Shown here piece after piece: positions 9,546-18,744 of a stretch of DNA of 64,000 nt. The stretch is from Candidatus Methanogaster sp. (GTDB lineage: Archaea; Halobacteriota; Methanosarcinia; Methanosarcinales; Methanogasteraceae), in assembly GCA_003194445.1 (NCBI GenBank), contig PQXF01000003.1:90717-154716 (forward strand), in the 5' to 3' direction. Position numbers and translations under genes: made by a program. Position 1 is the stretch's first letter, and each line of letters begins with the position of its first letter. The notes under the pieces are model-generated. The model saw only the letters and a list, made by a program, of their open reading frames with translations, searched no databases and was not told where the DNA came from.

Positions 9546-12482
9546 ATGAAACAGGACGCGGTCGTACGGATCATCGAGGAAGCGGCAGGAAGCAACCAGT
9601 CAACATTGGACTTATCCGGTAATCAACTGACAGCACTTCCGCCTGAGATTACGAAGCTTACGAATCTTACCGAGCTTAACCTATCCTATAATCAACTGAC
9701 AGCACTTCCGCCTGAGATTACGAAGCTTACGAATCTTACCGGGCTTTACCTATCCTATAATCAACTGACAGCACTTCCGCCTGAGATTACGAAGCTTACG
9801 AATCTTACCGGGCTTGACCTATCCGGTAATCAACTGACAGCAGTTCCGCCTGAGATTACGAAGCTTACGAATCTTACCGGGCTTTACCTATCCGGTAATC
9901 AACTGACAGCAGTTCCGCCTGAGATTACGAAGCTTACGAATCTTACCGGGCTTTACCTATCCTATAATCAACTGACAGCACTTCCGCCTGAGATTGTGAA
10001 GCTTACGAATCTTACCAAGCTTAACCTATCCTATAATCAACTGACAGCACTTCCGCCTGAGATTACGAAGCTTACGAATCTTACCGGGCTTTACCTATCC
10101 GGTAATCAACTGACAGCACTTCCGCCTGAGATTACGAAGCTTACGAATCTTACCGGGCTTGACCTATCCTTTAATCAACTGACAGCACTTCCGCCTGAGA
10201 TTGTGAAGCTTACGAATCTTACCGAGCTTTACCTATCCGGTAATCAACTGACAGCACTTCCGCCTGAGATTACGAAGCTTACGAATCTTACCAAGCTTTA
10301 CCTATCCGGTAATCAACTGACAGCACTTCCGCCTGAGATTGTGAAGCTTACGAATCTTACCGAGCTTTACCTATCCGAAAATCAACTGACAGCACTTCCG
10401 CCTGAGATTACGAAGCTTACGAATCTTACCGAGCTTTACCTATCCGAAAATCAACTGACAGCACTTCCGCCTGAGATTACGAAGCTTACGAATCTTACCC
10501 GGCTTCATTTATCTGGAAATCCCCTCGAATCACCGCCACCAGAAATCGTCGAACAGGGGGTTGAGGCGATCTTTGAGTATCTGCGCAAGATTCCGGAGGA
10601 AGCAACTGAGCAGAATGAGGCAAAACTGATACTGGTCGGTCAGGGAGAAGTGGGAAAGACCTGTCTTGCCAATCGATTGATTTACAACAAGTTCACAGAA
10701 GATGAAAAAACCACGGAAGGGATTGATATTCTGAGATGGGGGATTACTGCGCCCACTCCGGAAGAGGAGGAGATTAGACTCAATGTCTGGGACTTTGGTG
10801 GGCAGGAGATATATCACGCCACACATCAGTTCTTCCTAACCAAGCGTTCGGTCTATCTGCTGGTCTGGAATGCCCGCAAGGCACGCGATTATGAACACAT
10901 CTACTACTGGCTGCATACGATTGAGGCTTTCGGAGAGGACAGCCCGATCATCCTGGTGATGAGCAAATTAAATGAGCGGGACGATGATCTGAATATGAAA
11001 GACCTCAAGGAGGCGTTCCCGCAGATCGTCGGATTGTACAAGGTAGATAGCAAAGACGGGAAGAGAGTTCCCGCATTAAAGGAGATCATCAGCCGGACTG
11101 CGTGGGATCTGCCGCACATGCGGACCCCGTGGATCGAGTCATGGTTCAACGTGCGAGAACGATTAGAAGAGGACGGACGAAACTGGATCGAGAACAACGA
11201 ATTTCGTCAGATATGCACGTCAAAGGGGTTGAACGGAAAAGAAACTGATATCTTGGACGAATATCTGCATGATCTGGGTGTCATTATTCATTTTCGGGAT
11301 AGACTTGAACTGGCAAATATGGTGATTCTAAAACCGGACTGGGCGACCGGTGCGTTCTACAGGGTTCTGGACACGCAGTCGGTCAAGGATCGAGGCGGCA
11401 TCTTACTGCACAATGAACTGGAAGAGAGCTGGGATCTCGGCATCTACCCGGCAGATATTCATCCCAGATTGCTGGAACTGATGAACAAGTTTGAACTGGC
11501 GTATGAACTGCCTGATGAACGGAGTCATCTGGTTGCCGAACTTCTGCCTGCAACCGAACCTGAGTTTGAGTGGGATGATACGGATAACCTCCGTTTCTAT
11601 TACCGCTACGATTTTCTGCCCGCGGGCGTTATGACTCGATTCATTGTGCGTGTCCATCAGGATCTGGAATGTGAGTCGGATGGTACACATCTCTGCTGGC
11701 GGGAAGGCGCGGTGCTGTCGCGGGAGGGTACGCATGCTCTTGTCAGAGTCAAGCCACTGGAAAGACTGATCGAGATCAAGATCGATGGCAATAAAAAACG
11801 GGAATTGCTGGCGATCATCCGTCGCGAGTTTGACCATATCAACAGTTCAATCAAGAAGGTGAATATCACGGAAGAAATCCCGTGCAATTGTTCGGAAGGT
11901 TGCCCTCACAAATTCAACTATGAAGAATTATTGATAGCTGAAAATGTTGGAAGAGATGCTGTCGACTGTCCAAAGAGCTGGGCTAAAGTGCCGCTTTCGT
12001 TGTTGTTAGACGGTTACGAAAGGAAGGAAAATAGAATGAAAGAGATAGATGAGATTTCGAAAGAGAAAGGCATTACCATCAATGTAATCCAAAACCAAGA
12101 CGTGACCCAAAAAAATATACAAAAACAAGAAGTTAAAATCAATATCAATGTTGAAATTGACTTACCTGCGATTCAATCCGATTTCGAGGAGTTGAAAGAT
12201 ATATTGCTCAAAGCAGATCCAAATCTCGAAAGAAAATTAAACGAAATTGGCGATAGTCTGGACGAAGTCAATGCCAATACTGAAGAAGAGAAATTGAATA
12301 AACCGTTCAATAAAATGCGTCGATTTTTAGAAAAAGTATATGATGAAAATTCAGACTATCACAAAATAATTTCTGGAACCAAAGAAGGGATTAGATTGGT
12401 TCAAAAAGTTGGGAAAACCTATAACGGATTTGCACGATGGCTGGCATTGCCACAAGTTCCAGAATTGTTTTTGGGAAAGTAA
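9546..12482 (+). CDS. Roco-family protein: leucine-rich repeats, Roc GTPase, COR domain
   Basis: A 978-residue multidomain GTPase. Residues ~17-330 are 14 leucine-rich repeats of 23 residues (consensus LTNLTxLxLSxNQLTALPPE). The Roc domain (~355-530) shows GQGEVGKT (G1), a DFGGQE G3 motif and MSKLNE in the G4 position. The COR region (~540-800) follows. The tail (~840-978) is lysine/glutamate rich and partly coiled-coil. Roco proteins are dimeric GTPases; their prokaryotic roles are poorly known. I chose the ATG at 9546, with a GGGAGG site 7 nt upstream, over an in-frame GTG at 9474. A diverged copy of the last ~58 codons survives at 18568-18744, so a second Roco gene once stood there. Confidence 0.9.
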   Translation: MKQDAVVRIIEEAAGSNQSTLDLSGNQLTALPPEITKLTNLTELNLSYNQLTALPPEITKLTNLTGLYLSYNQLTALPPEITKLTNLTGLDLSGNQLTAVPPEITKLTNLTGLYLSGNQLTAVPPEITKLTNLTGLYLSYNQLTALPPEIVKLTNLTKLNLSYNQLTALPPEITKLTNLTGLYLSGNQLTALPPEITKLTNLTGLDLSFNQLTALPPEIVKLTNLTELYLSGNQLTALPPEITKLTNLTKLYLSGNQLTALPPEIVKLTNLTELYLSENQLTALPPEITKLTNLTELYLSENQLTALPPEITKLTNLTRLHLSGNPLESPPPEIVEQGVEAIFEYLRKIPEEATEQNEAKLILVGQGEVGKTCLANRLIYNKFTEDEKTTEGIDILRWGITAPTPEEEEIRLNVWDFGGQEIYHATHQFFLTKRSVYLLVWNARKARDYEHIYYWLHTIEAFGEDSPIILVMSKLNERDDDLNMKDLKEAFPQIVGLYKVDSKDGKRVPALKEIISRTAWDLPHMRTPWIESWFNVRERLEEDGRNWIENNEFRQICTSKGLNGKETDILDEYLHDLGVIIHFRDRLELANMVILKPDWATGAFYRVLDTQSVKDRGGILLHNELEESWDLGIYPADIHPRLLELMNKFELAYELPDERSHLVAELLPATEPEFEWDDTDNLRFYYRYDFLPAGVMTRFIVRVHQDLECESDGTHLCWREGAVLSREGTHALVRVKPLERLIEIKIDGNKKRELLAIIRREFDHINSSIKKVNITEEIPCNCSEGCPHKFNYEELLIAENVGRDAVDCPKSWAKVPLSLLLDGYERKENRMKEIDEISKEKGITINVIQNQDVTQKNIQKQEVKININVEIDLPAIQSDFEELKDILLKADPNLERKLNEIGDSLDEVNANTEEEKLNKPFNKMRRFLEKVYDENSDYHKIISGTKEGIRLVQKVGKTYNGFARWLALPQVPELFLGK
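9622..10520 (+). repeat. 69-bp coding tandem repeat (LRR array)
   Basis: Thirteen consecutive 69-bp units encode the leucine-rich repeats of the Roco protein. They are almost identical at the DNA level, including synonymous sites, and vary mainly in the codons just after LT and around LSxN. This implies recent amplification or gene conversion, so copy number probably differs between strains and assemblies. Confidence 0.95.
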
Positions 12483-13167
12483 AAGACGCATTTAAGGATT
12501 GTGGGGCTCTGACAGAAACAGCGCATCGACGGCTGTAATCGATGATGCAATGGTTACTTCTCGCATTTGGGATTATTAGGGTCCGCGGCACCACCTGCAT
12601 GAATCTATCCGAGGATCTATTATCAGGCAGTCTCACCAGTTCTCCGAGCCCGCTGTCACACAGGAGGCGGTGCGAGGCGGAACAGTTCCGCTGCCAGCAG
12701 GGTTCACTGCCGAAGAGGTGATAACAAACATCACTACCGGTTACTGATCGGCTACCTCTTCGGCAGGCACGTCCTGAAGACATGCCCGGTGCTGCTCATG
12801 GGCGCAGGTCACTGACGCGATTGCAAGCGGTGCGGCACCCGGGTGTCGGTAAGGAGGAAGCCAGATGCCAACGCTCGGGTTACACAGGCGCTTATGCATC
12901 TGCCAATGCGCTGCTGACGATGGCTGGTAGTGCGATTCTGCTTCTATAGGGGGATGGGGTGGTTTTTATTGGTCATGTTGATTGCGGTAGGGGGCGTGGG
13001 GGTCGGTTAGTTTTGTATATCATGGCGGCACTGGTTGTAATCATATAATGCGATGCGATCTATATGGCAGGCTTATGGTATTGCTATTGAGGTGCAGCGG
13101 TGGGATGCGCGGCATGAAATCGCTATGTACGGGCTCTGGACTTATAGTTGCGGGGTTTGGGTGACTT
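12483..13167 (+). repeat. Repeat X, copy 1
   Basis: About 685 bases directly after the Roco stop codon that recur almost unchanged at 18745-19426. No intact gene is present. A stretch at about 12806-12950 encodes, in broken frames, residues like DAIASGAAPG and SANALLTMAGSAILLL before a stop, resembling the end of the dockerin proteins in this window; it may be a dead dockerin tail. The last ~50 bases carry the dispersed hairpin-type motif and end at GTGACTT, after which the two copies differ completely. Confidence 0.9.
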
Positions 13168-13194
13168 AACAAATAAAGGTATTTTAAGGGAAGA

Positions 13195-13818
13195 ATGACA
13201 ATGATTGGAACTAATACTGTTACTATTCTGTTTGCAGATATCAAAGATTATAGCAAGCTATATTTAAGACAAAAGCTTGAACTCCGTGAAGTTGTAGAAA
13301 CTGAACTTCTTGCCGCCATTGTTGACGAGGTGGGAAGGGACAGTATTAAACATTACAACTCATGGGGTGATGCCTATCTGATATTATTTAGTAATGTCAA
13401 TGCGGGGGTGAAAGCGGCACTTATACTTAGGGATCAATTTCGGTCAAGAACGAACTGGAGAGAACTTGGCCTGCCACCGACTCTAAATATTCGGTGTTCA
13501 CTTCACGTAGGTGATGTAGTTATTAAAGATTTTGAAAATCCAATTTTTGGAAATAAAAAACAGGATGTTGTTGGAGAGAATATAGACCTCACAGCAAGAA
13601 TCGAACCTATAACTCCCCCTGGTCGTGTGTGGGCTACAAAACAGGTTATCGCATTACTCCCAGACAATACTCCAGATGGTGTGCATGTTGATCCAATTGG
13701 TAAGCTAGAATTAGCTAAGGGGTTGCCAGAAAATAACCTATCAAAATACGTGGCATTCACACATTCACACATTCGTGATAAAACCGGGACAAAAACAGCA
13801 TCAGTAGATCACGAATAA
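13195..13818 (+). CDS. Class III adenylate/guanylate cyclase domain protein
   Basis: A 207-residue stand-alone class III nucleotidyl cyclase catalytic domain. The two metal-binding aspartates are present (D15 in LFADIKDYS and D59 in SWGDAYL), as is the transition-state Asn-Arg pair (N129 and R135 in ENIDLTARIE). The residue that is lysine in adenylate cyclases, before the GD, is Asn here (NSWGD), so base specificity is uncertain; D124 sits where the partner Asp is expected. There is no sensor or membrane domain. The start could also be the ATG at 13201, better spaced from AAGGGA. A guanylate-kinase-like gene follows after 9 nt. This is cargo 1 of the duplicated locus and is AT-richer than the chromosomal genes around it. 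Confidence 0.85.
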   Translation: MTMIGTNTVTILFADIKDYSKLYLRQKLELREVVETELLAAIVDEVGRDSIKHYNSWGDAYLILFSNVNAGVKAALILRDQFRSRTNWRELGLPPTLNIRCSLHVGDVVIKDFENPIFGNKKQDVVGENIDLTARIEPITPPGRVWATKQVIALLPDNTPDGVHVDPIGKLELAKGLPENNLSKYVAFTHSHIRDKTGTKTASVDHE

Positions 13819-13827
13819 ACGAATCAC

Positions 13828-14655
13828 ATGAATGCCAGAGATGTGGATGGTCACCGAATAACTTTGTTACTTTATTTTTCGTCAAGCACTAAAGGATGGG
13901 ATGTACGGAGTCTTTATGATGTGCGCCGGGTTGGAGACGAAAAAATCGACATATCAGACATCCCAGATATGGATAATAATGTCATCATCGATAAGAGCGG
14001 TATCAATGTATTAAAGGATCCTCCGGGGATATTGATTATGTTATGTGGTCCAAGCGCGGTTGGCAAAGATGCTATTGCATCCCGTATGCGTGGACGCCTT
14101 GATCAACTTGGAATAGAGGCACAGTTTCCTCAAAAATATACAACCCGCCCTATACGAAAACAAGAAGATACACCAATTGACGGTAGATGGTTCGAACCTA
14201 GTTCGCAATATGAATTTCTGACAGATGACGAGCTTAATACACGAGACGATATTATTGGCAAATATAATAAGTTTGGTTATTCATATGGGTTTGATAAAAA
14301 ATGGTTTAAAAATAAAAGTTTGATGAATAAATTTTTGATATGTATTTATGGAGATCTTTATTTATTGGCTGATTTTAAAAAAGAGATTGAGGAAAAGTAT
14401 GCTCGAAAGGTTTTTGTTGTTTTTCTTCAAGCACCTGATAAAGATCTTCATACGAGACTCGATACGAGACCTGGCATGCCCGGTGACGTCATTGAGATTA
14501 GGAAAAAAGAGATGATACGAGACATTGCAAGGCTCGAGCGTATGCACTTTGGGGGTGACTATATAAGGATAGATAATTCAAATACGGACAATCCAGACGA
14601 GGTGTCAGAAAAGTTATTGCGGAGAGTATTAGAGGAAATAGGATATTTAACTTGA
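13828..14655 (+). CDS. Guanylate-kinase-like P-loop protein
   Basis: A 275-residue protein with an unrecognised ~65-residue N-terminal segment and a P-loop kinase fold. The Walker A is LCGPSAVGKDAI (about residue 70), followed by TTRPIRKQED, which matches the GMP-binding TTRxxRxxE motif of guanylate kinases. The RLDTRPGM segment may be the lid. The expected reaction is nucleoside monophosphate phosphorylation, but the extra N-terminus and the coupling to a nucleotide cyclase suggest a signalling or effector role. It is 9 nt downstream of the cyclase on the same strand and ends just before the GTGACTT repeat at 14708. The low G+C of both genes suggests transfer. Confidence 0.7.
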   Translation: MNARDVDGHRITLLLYFSSSTKGWDVRSLYDVRRVGDEKIDISDIPDMDNNVIIDKSGINVLKDPPGILIMLCGPSAVGKDAIASRMRGRLDQLGIEAQFPQKYTTRPIRKQEDTPIDGRWFEPSSQYEFLTDDELNTRDDIIGKYNKFGYSYGFDKKWFKNKSLMNKFLICIYGDLYLLADFKKEIEEKYARKVFVVFLQAPDKDLHTRLDTRPGMPGDVIEIRKKEMIRDIARLERMHFGGDYIRIDNSNTDNPDEVSEKLLRRVLEEIGYLT

Positions 14656-14984
14656 TAAATAGAAACATGGAATCTTAAAAACAAAATAAATATTAAAGCC
14701 TCGAGCATGGGTGACTTCAGAGAGAGTGTCATGATGAACGCAGCGGTCGGCGCCGGGTCCCGCATGAACGAGGTGTTTTGTGACCATGAGTCGAAAGACG
14801 TGGTGTAGATGAAGAGTGAATACAGAGGTGCGATGATTGAAGTTCGACCGGAATGATGCGATGCACGGACACCGGTTCGGACATAACACCGGATAGGTAG
14901 GATATGTGAACTCGGGTTCGGATGTATAACGTATGGGCGATTGCGACATCAGTTTAATAAACATAAGCAGATATACAGTAAATA

Positions 14985-15259
14985 ATGGCAATTCAGTTCA
15001 TTCTAACGGATTACGTAAGCCAGCTATTGGCAAATGCAGTCTACGACAAACTGGATGACGGCACTTATGCCGGACGAATTCCACAATGTAGAGGAGGGGC
15101 AAGCATTCGGAGCAACCCTCGCGTGAATGCGAGGATGAGATCCACTCCACCCTCGAGGATTGGATTCTGGTTGGTCTCAAGCTGGGACATCCTTTACCCG
15201 TGATTGCTGAAATTAATCTGAATAAGGATCTGGCTTATGAGCCCGTGGAAGCCCTGTAA
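14985..15259 (+). pseudogene. hicB-like antitoxin remnant (copy 1)
   Basis: The frame opens as MAIQFILTDYVSQLLANAVYD and reaches GRIPQCRG, matching HicB-type antitoxins. Two frameshifts follow (about 15096-15104 and 15119-15124). The rest of the protein continues in other frames as AFGATLA, then ECEDEIHSTLEDWILVGLK and ends YEPVEAL-stop. Without the shifts it would be a ~90-residue HicB-family protein. A TATA-like TTTAATAAA lies 30 nt upstream. The same shifts occur in copy 2. Confidence 0.75.
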
Positions 15260-15469
15260 ACGCCGAGACTTTATCCGGCGGATGCGTAAGTTGGGTTTTG
15301 ATTGCACCCTATTCCGGTACACGCCATCAATTTATGATCCATGGGCAGAATCGTATGGCGATCCCTTCTAATGCTAAAATATTCCGTGCCTCAGCTTCGG
15401 ATGATGATTCGTGAGGTTGAAGGGATCCTGAATAGGGGTATTACGGTGAATGAGTGGAATAAATTATGA
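15237..15469 (+). pseudogene. hicA-like toxin remnant (copy 1)
   Basis: This remnant overlaps the hicB remnant. The first part reads MSPWKPCKRRDFIRRMRKLG, the usual HicA opening. After a frameshift the frame resumes as SGTRHQFMIHGQNRMAIPSN, which contains the conserved HicA histidine region, then shifts again to QLRMMIREVEGILNRGI and ends NEWNKL-stop. It belongs to the HicA/YcfA mRNA-interferase family but is inactive. The same lesions are in copy 2. Confidence 0.75.
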
Positions 15470-15745
15470 TCTACGCTTCCTATGTTGGATCAGGGATTGT
15501 TATCCTGTGTGTCGTTGGCGTCCCGTACTCTAAAACCCGTAAGCCTGCTTCTAAAAATGCGCTGCAACCGCAATCCTTATCATCTGATAGACTGATGGCA
15601 GAATCGTGCATGTTGCCCGTATGATGTGCCCCCCCATCTGAGATAACAGATGCATTTCAAGGCTAAGATGGGTGATTGTTGAATTGTTAGTGAGTTCATT
15701 GCCGGCACAGCAGGATGCGCGAAAATTAGTAGGAGGCAAAGAAAA

Positions 15746-16240
15746 ATGGTTAGTATCGAAGATATTCCGGCAGAGGTGAGATGGGAGATTGCAGCTAAAG
15801 CAGCGAGCGCAACACCATTGGCTTATGACATAGTCTTTCGGGAAGCTCTTGGCGATAAGTACGACGAGATCGAGCGTCCGATCTATGTCGAAGCAGGAAA
15901 GGAGATGAAGAGCCTTACATCGGCTCTGGGTCTGCCAACGGATAATGCCATGGACCTTGGCAATGCTCAGAGCGTTCTTACGACGGTCCTCTACGGACCC
16001 GAGTTTGAGTTTGGGAATGTCGAGGGTACCGGAGATAGGGCAGTAGGTAAGGCGACCGGGTGTTCCGTGTTGAATCGGGCATTGGAGATAGGACTGGATC
16101 CGAAAATCTGTCTCGAAGCGTGTCAGACATTCTGTAAATCGACTATCGAGAACTTAAACCCGAAGTACACCCAGAGGTTTACCAAGAATATGTGCGCCGG
16201 CGACCTTTACTGCGAGATGTTGATCGAGCTTAGGGGATAG
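15746..16240 (+). CDS. ATC-hydrolase-like cysteine-rich protein (copy 1)
   Basis: A 164-residue protein with no signal peptide. The second half carries the cysteines CLEACQTFC (about residue 125), MCAGD and YC, a pattern resembling the L-2-amino-thiazoline-4-carboxylic acid hydrolase family (PF14196). That assignment is from memory of the motif and is tentative. A good ribosome-binding site (GGAGG) precedes the ATG. An isochorismatase-family hydrolase follows 15 nt downstream, and this pair could form a two-step amide or thiazoline degradation route. A near-identical second copy is at 22519-23013. Confidence 0.65.
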   Translation: MVSIEDIPAEVRWEIAAKAASATPLAYDIVFREALGDKYDEIERPIYVEAGKEMKSLTSALGLPTDNAMDLGNAQSVLTTVLYGPEFEFGNVEGTGDRAVGKATGCSVLNRALEIGLDPKICLEACQTFCKSTIENLNPKYTQRFTKNMCAGDLYCEMLIELRG

Positions 16241-16254
16241 CTGGAGGTATAAAG

Positions 16255-16878
16255 ATGTCAGAGGTAAAGATAGACCCTGAGCAAGCTGCGTTGTTGCTAA
16301 TAGATATGCAGAACGATATTCTTCACGAGAAAGGGAAGCTTGCCGCATCGGGAGTTGGAGTCTGGAAGTTTGCAAAGGAAGTAGGGATCATCCGTAACAC
16401 CAGAAAGATGATCGAGATCGCAAGGAAGAATAGCATACCTGTAATCTATGTGAAGATCGTTTTCAGACCGGATTATGCAGATATGGGATTGGTTCAATTT
16501 TCGCCCTGCACGCTGTGTAGGATGATAAAGGAAGGCAAGGTCTTTAAGGAGGGTACGTGGGGCGCTGAGTATGTCGATGAGCTAAAACCAGAGGCAGGTG
16601 ATTATGTCGTTGTCAAAAGAAGGATGAACGCGTTCTATAATACAGATCTGGAAACGTTGTTGAGGGGTCTATGGAGATCGACGCTTCTAATTTGTGGAGC
16701 TATTACAAATTTCTGTGTGGAGGCAACGGTTAGAGGTGCAGTGGATAGGGATTTCGATGCCATCGTGCTGGAGGATTGTACAGCGAGTGAAAGCAAAGAG
16801 ATGCAAGAATTTCCGATGAAGGCGATCTTCCCGATGTTAGGAATCGTGACAACAACAGAAGAGTTGGTCGTAGAATAG
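16255..16878 (+). CDS. Isochorismatase-family cysteine hydrolase
   Basis: A 207-residue hydrolase with the full catalytic triad of the family: D17 (LLIDMQND), K121 (VVVKRRMNAFYNT) and C154 (AITNFCVEATVRG). The cis-peptide-forming GAITN segment before the cysteine is also present. Members cleave isochorismate, nicotinamide or N-carbamoyl compounds; the VEATVRGA segment is common to the amidohydrolase types. It follows the ATC-hydrolase-like gene by 15 nt and is likely co-transcribed, suggesting an N-carbamoyl-type substrate, which is inference. The equivalent gene in unit 2 is reduced to a 5' remnant at 23028. Confidence 0.85.
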   Translation: MSEVKIDPEQAALLLIDMQNDILHEKGKLAASGVGVWKFAKEVGIIRNTRKMIEIARKNSIPVIYVKIVFRPDYADMGLVQFSPCTLCRMIKEGKVFKEGTWGAEYVDELKPEAGDYVVVKRRMNAFYNTDLETLLRGLWRSTLLICGAITNFCVEATVRGAVDRDFDAIVLEDCTASESKEMQEFPMKAIFPMLGIVTTTEELVVE

Positions 16879-17017
16879 ATTTGGTGTGTTGGAGTTCCTC
16901 CCGGGAAAACCACAGCTTAAAAAAATCCGAGGTGCACAGGGATTTGTCCTTCAAAAAAGGTACTGTGGTAAGTGCATCAAAAATAAACAGGAGGAAACTA
17001 CCAATGAAAAATTATTG

Positions 17018-18566
17018 GTAACTACTCACCTACACAGCCGGACGGGATAAACGAAATCCCCTCTAAGCGCATCCGACAGTCGCATCGAGCATAGGACACC
17101 CGTTCTTTCGCACGGTAGATATATACCCAGCAGAATACCACAGAACACATCTGCCCCTATAGCAGTCCGAAATGTGCCTAATATCTTCTGCCTCAGTTTC
17201 ATCATGCGTACGTCCCGTTCAGCCTGGTTATTGTCAAACGGCTTAATCATTGTCGTACATAAATGCTAGCACTTCCTATTTATACCCTTTTAACCTATCA
17301 AGCAGATTTTTGGGTGGAGATTGTTTAACCCTACCCCTCTTTCCTGGTTCTTTTTGAGGTGGTGGGTTTAATTCCAGTCCCTCCTCAATGATCTTATCAA
17401 ATCGATCTTCAAACTCCTTGATTGTATCAGGATCGAGCTCATCTTTGTACGGTCTGGCTTGATCCACCTCTTTCTTGATATCAAGCAAACATTGGCTCAT
17501 TTCTTCTGCCCAGTCCTGTTCATACTGAACGTGTTCAAATGTAAGGTCTCTTAAGTGGTGGGCGTTGCAAAGGGCATGTGTTACGTCAGTGTAATTGAAA
17601 TATGGCGCCCAGTGATCATGCATAGCAACTCCATCGAATTCTGCTAAAATTCCCATCACGTCCATCGCATCCTTTCCGCGCTTCGGATGCACAATATGAT
17701 ACGTCAACTCGTGAGTGTTGGCAACATGGAGCCAGTTTTAGCTTACCCTCCCTTCGCAAACCAGTTTCATCGAAATTAACTACGTGGGAGTTTATCAACA
17801 GCTCTTTAATCACCTCATTAGCTGGTTTAACGTTCTCTGCACATCTTGCATTCGCCTGGAGAATAAATGCCTCCGTTGGGCGGTGATCAAAGATATCCTC
17901 AAAAAAGTCCCCGACACGTTCCAACGGGACAAACTGGTAGTTGGTCTGGTAGACTGCCATCGCTCTGACCCGATTGCCATATTGCACCGATGCAGTGACG
18001 TCTGGTGGAAATAAAGCCATGTTGCGTGCGCCCGCAATGAGGGCACGTCTTGATCTCTGCTTGATGTTCTGTAACCTCGATTTTTACGGGAGGAATGTCA
18101 AAAGACCTGCCGCTTCTGATAGTCATCCGCTTCGACATCTTCGAGAGTTGCGCCACACACTGTGCACCGATCTGCGACGTGCACTTCTATGTGATCCGGT
18201 TCTTCCACAGGTTCCAGTGTGCGACCAACATGCCCCTCCTGTCCACCGTTCTTCTTCTTGCCCCGCAATCTCAGAGCTTTTGGTACGGGGCGTCTTTTTG
18301 AGTCCATCACTGGATGGGGGCTTGCTGCTGTTTTTGCTGTTCTTGTTCAGCTGATCTTGCATGGTCTGTAATTCCCAGATGAGGTAATCGAATAGTTGGA
18401 TGATAGCCTCTTCCCCTTGCTGGTAAGCGGCATGAATCTCATCGTGAGTAGGTATGCACATTGTGTCCTCCATCCATCAAACGAAATGTTTTATTCACAA
18501 CCATTGCGATGGTACATATAATTTCATTAATAATAAATTTTGCGGTGGTGGGGGGTGAGTAGTTAC
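17018..18566. mobile_element. IS66-family insertion sequence with 13-bp terminal inverted repeats
   Basis: A 1549-bp element bounded by GTAACTACTCACC at 17018-17030 and its exact inverse at 18554-18566. The interior encodes a broken IS66-type transposase on the minus strand. I see no clear 8-bp target duplication at the ends, so the flanks have been rearranged. The right flank begins directly in the Roco tail remnant. Confidence 0.85.
17026..18473 (-). pseudogene. IS66-type transposase (TnpC), multiply frameshifted
   Basis: The N-terminal part (18473 downward) has the IS66 coiled-coil start and the NSSKPPSSDG motif. A zinc-binding stretch (CTVCG, about 18150-18180; CPHCG, about 18040) lies in other frames. 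The central domain has NFDETGLR, then HDHWAPYF and ALCNAHHLRDL of the DDE fold. The C-terminus has PFDNNQAERDVRMMKLRQK. These parts sit in at least three reading frames and the region near 17250-17276 is interrupted, so the transposase is inactive. Confidence 0.85.
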
Positions 18567-18567
18567 A

Positions 18568-18744
18568 AATAAATTAGGTAGATTTTTAAAGAAATTAGAT
18601 GATGAAAATTCGGACTATTGCAGGTTAATTTCCAAATCCAAAAAAGGAATTGAATCAGCTCAAAAACTTGGTAAAGCTTATAACAAATTTACTCAATGGA
18701 TTCCTGCATTGCCTGTTGTACCGGATTTGTTTTTAGGAGACTAA
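18568..18744 (+). pseudogene. 3' remnant of a second Roco gene
   Basis: An open frame with no start encodes about 57 residues ending DLFLGD-stop. It aligns with the last residues of the Roco protein at 12482 (RFL.K..DENSDY, then G.AYN.F..W, ending P.LFLG), but is clearly diverged at the protein level. The sequence after the stop is almost identical to that after the first Roco gene. The rest of this second gene is missing at the border of the IS66 element. Confidence 0.85.

Larger units (their letters stand above)
14708..15745 (+). repeat. Repeat Y, copy 1
   Basis: About 1.04 kb that recurs at 21479-22518. It starts at a GTGACTT motif shared with the end of repeat X and runs into the ATC-hydrolase-like gene. 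The first ~400 bases differ moderately between copies, while the last ~620 bases are nearly identical. It holds dead hicB and hicA genes, and an inverted repeat CATCTG...CAGATG about 100 nt before the next gene. Confidence 0.9.

Noticed and set aside
9622..10520. CRISPR array
   Set aside because: The 69-bp periodicity is contiguous coding sequence for leucine-rich repeats with no spacers.
12391..12783. Minus-strand 130-residue open frame in repeat X (and its counterpart at 18689-19045)
   Set aside because: It overlaps the Roco 3' end, has no recognisable family or ribosome-binding site, and is conserved only because the DNA repeat is conserved.
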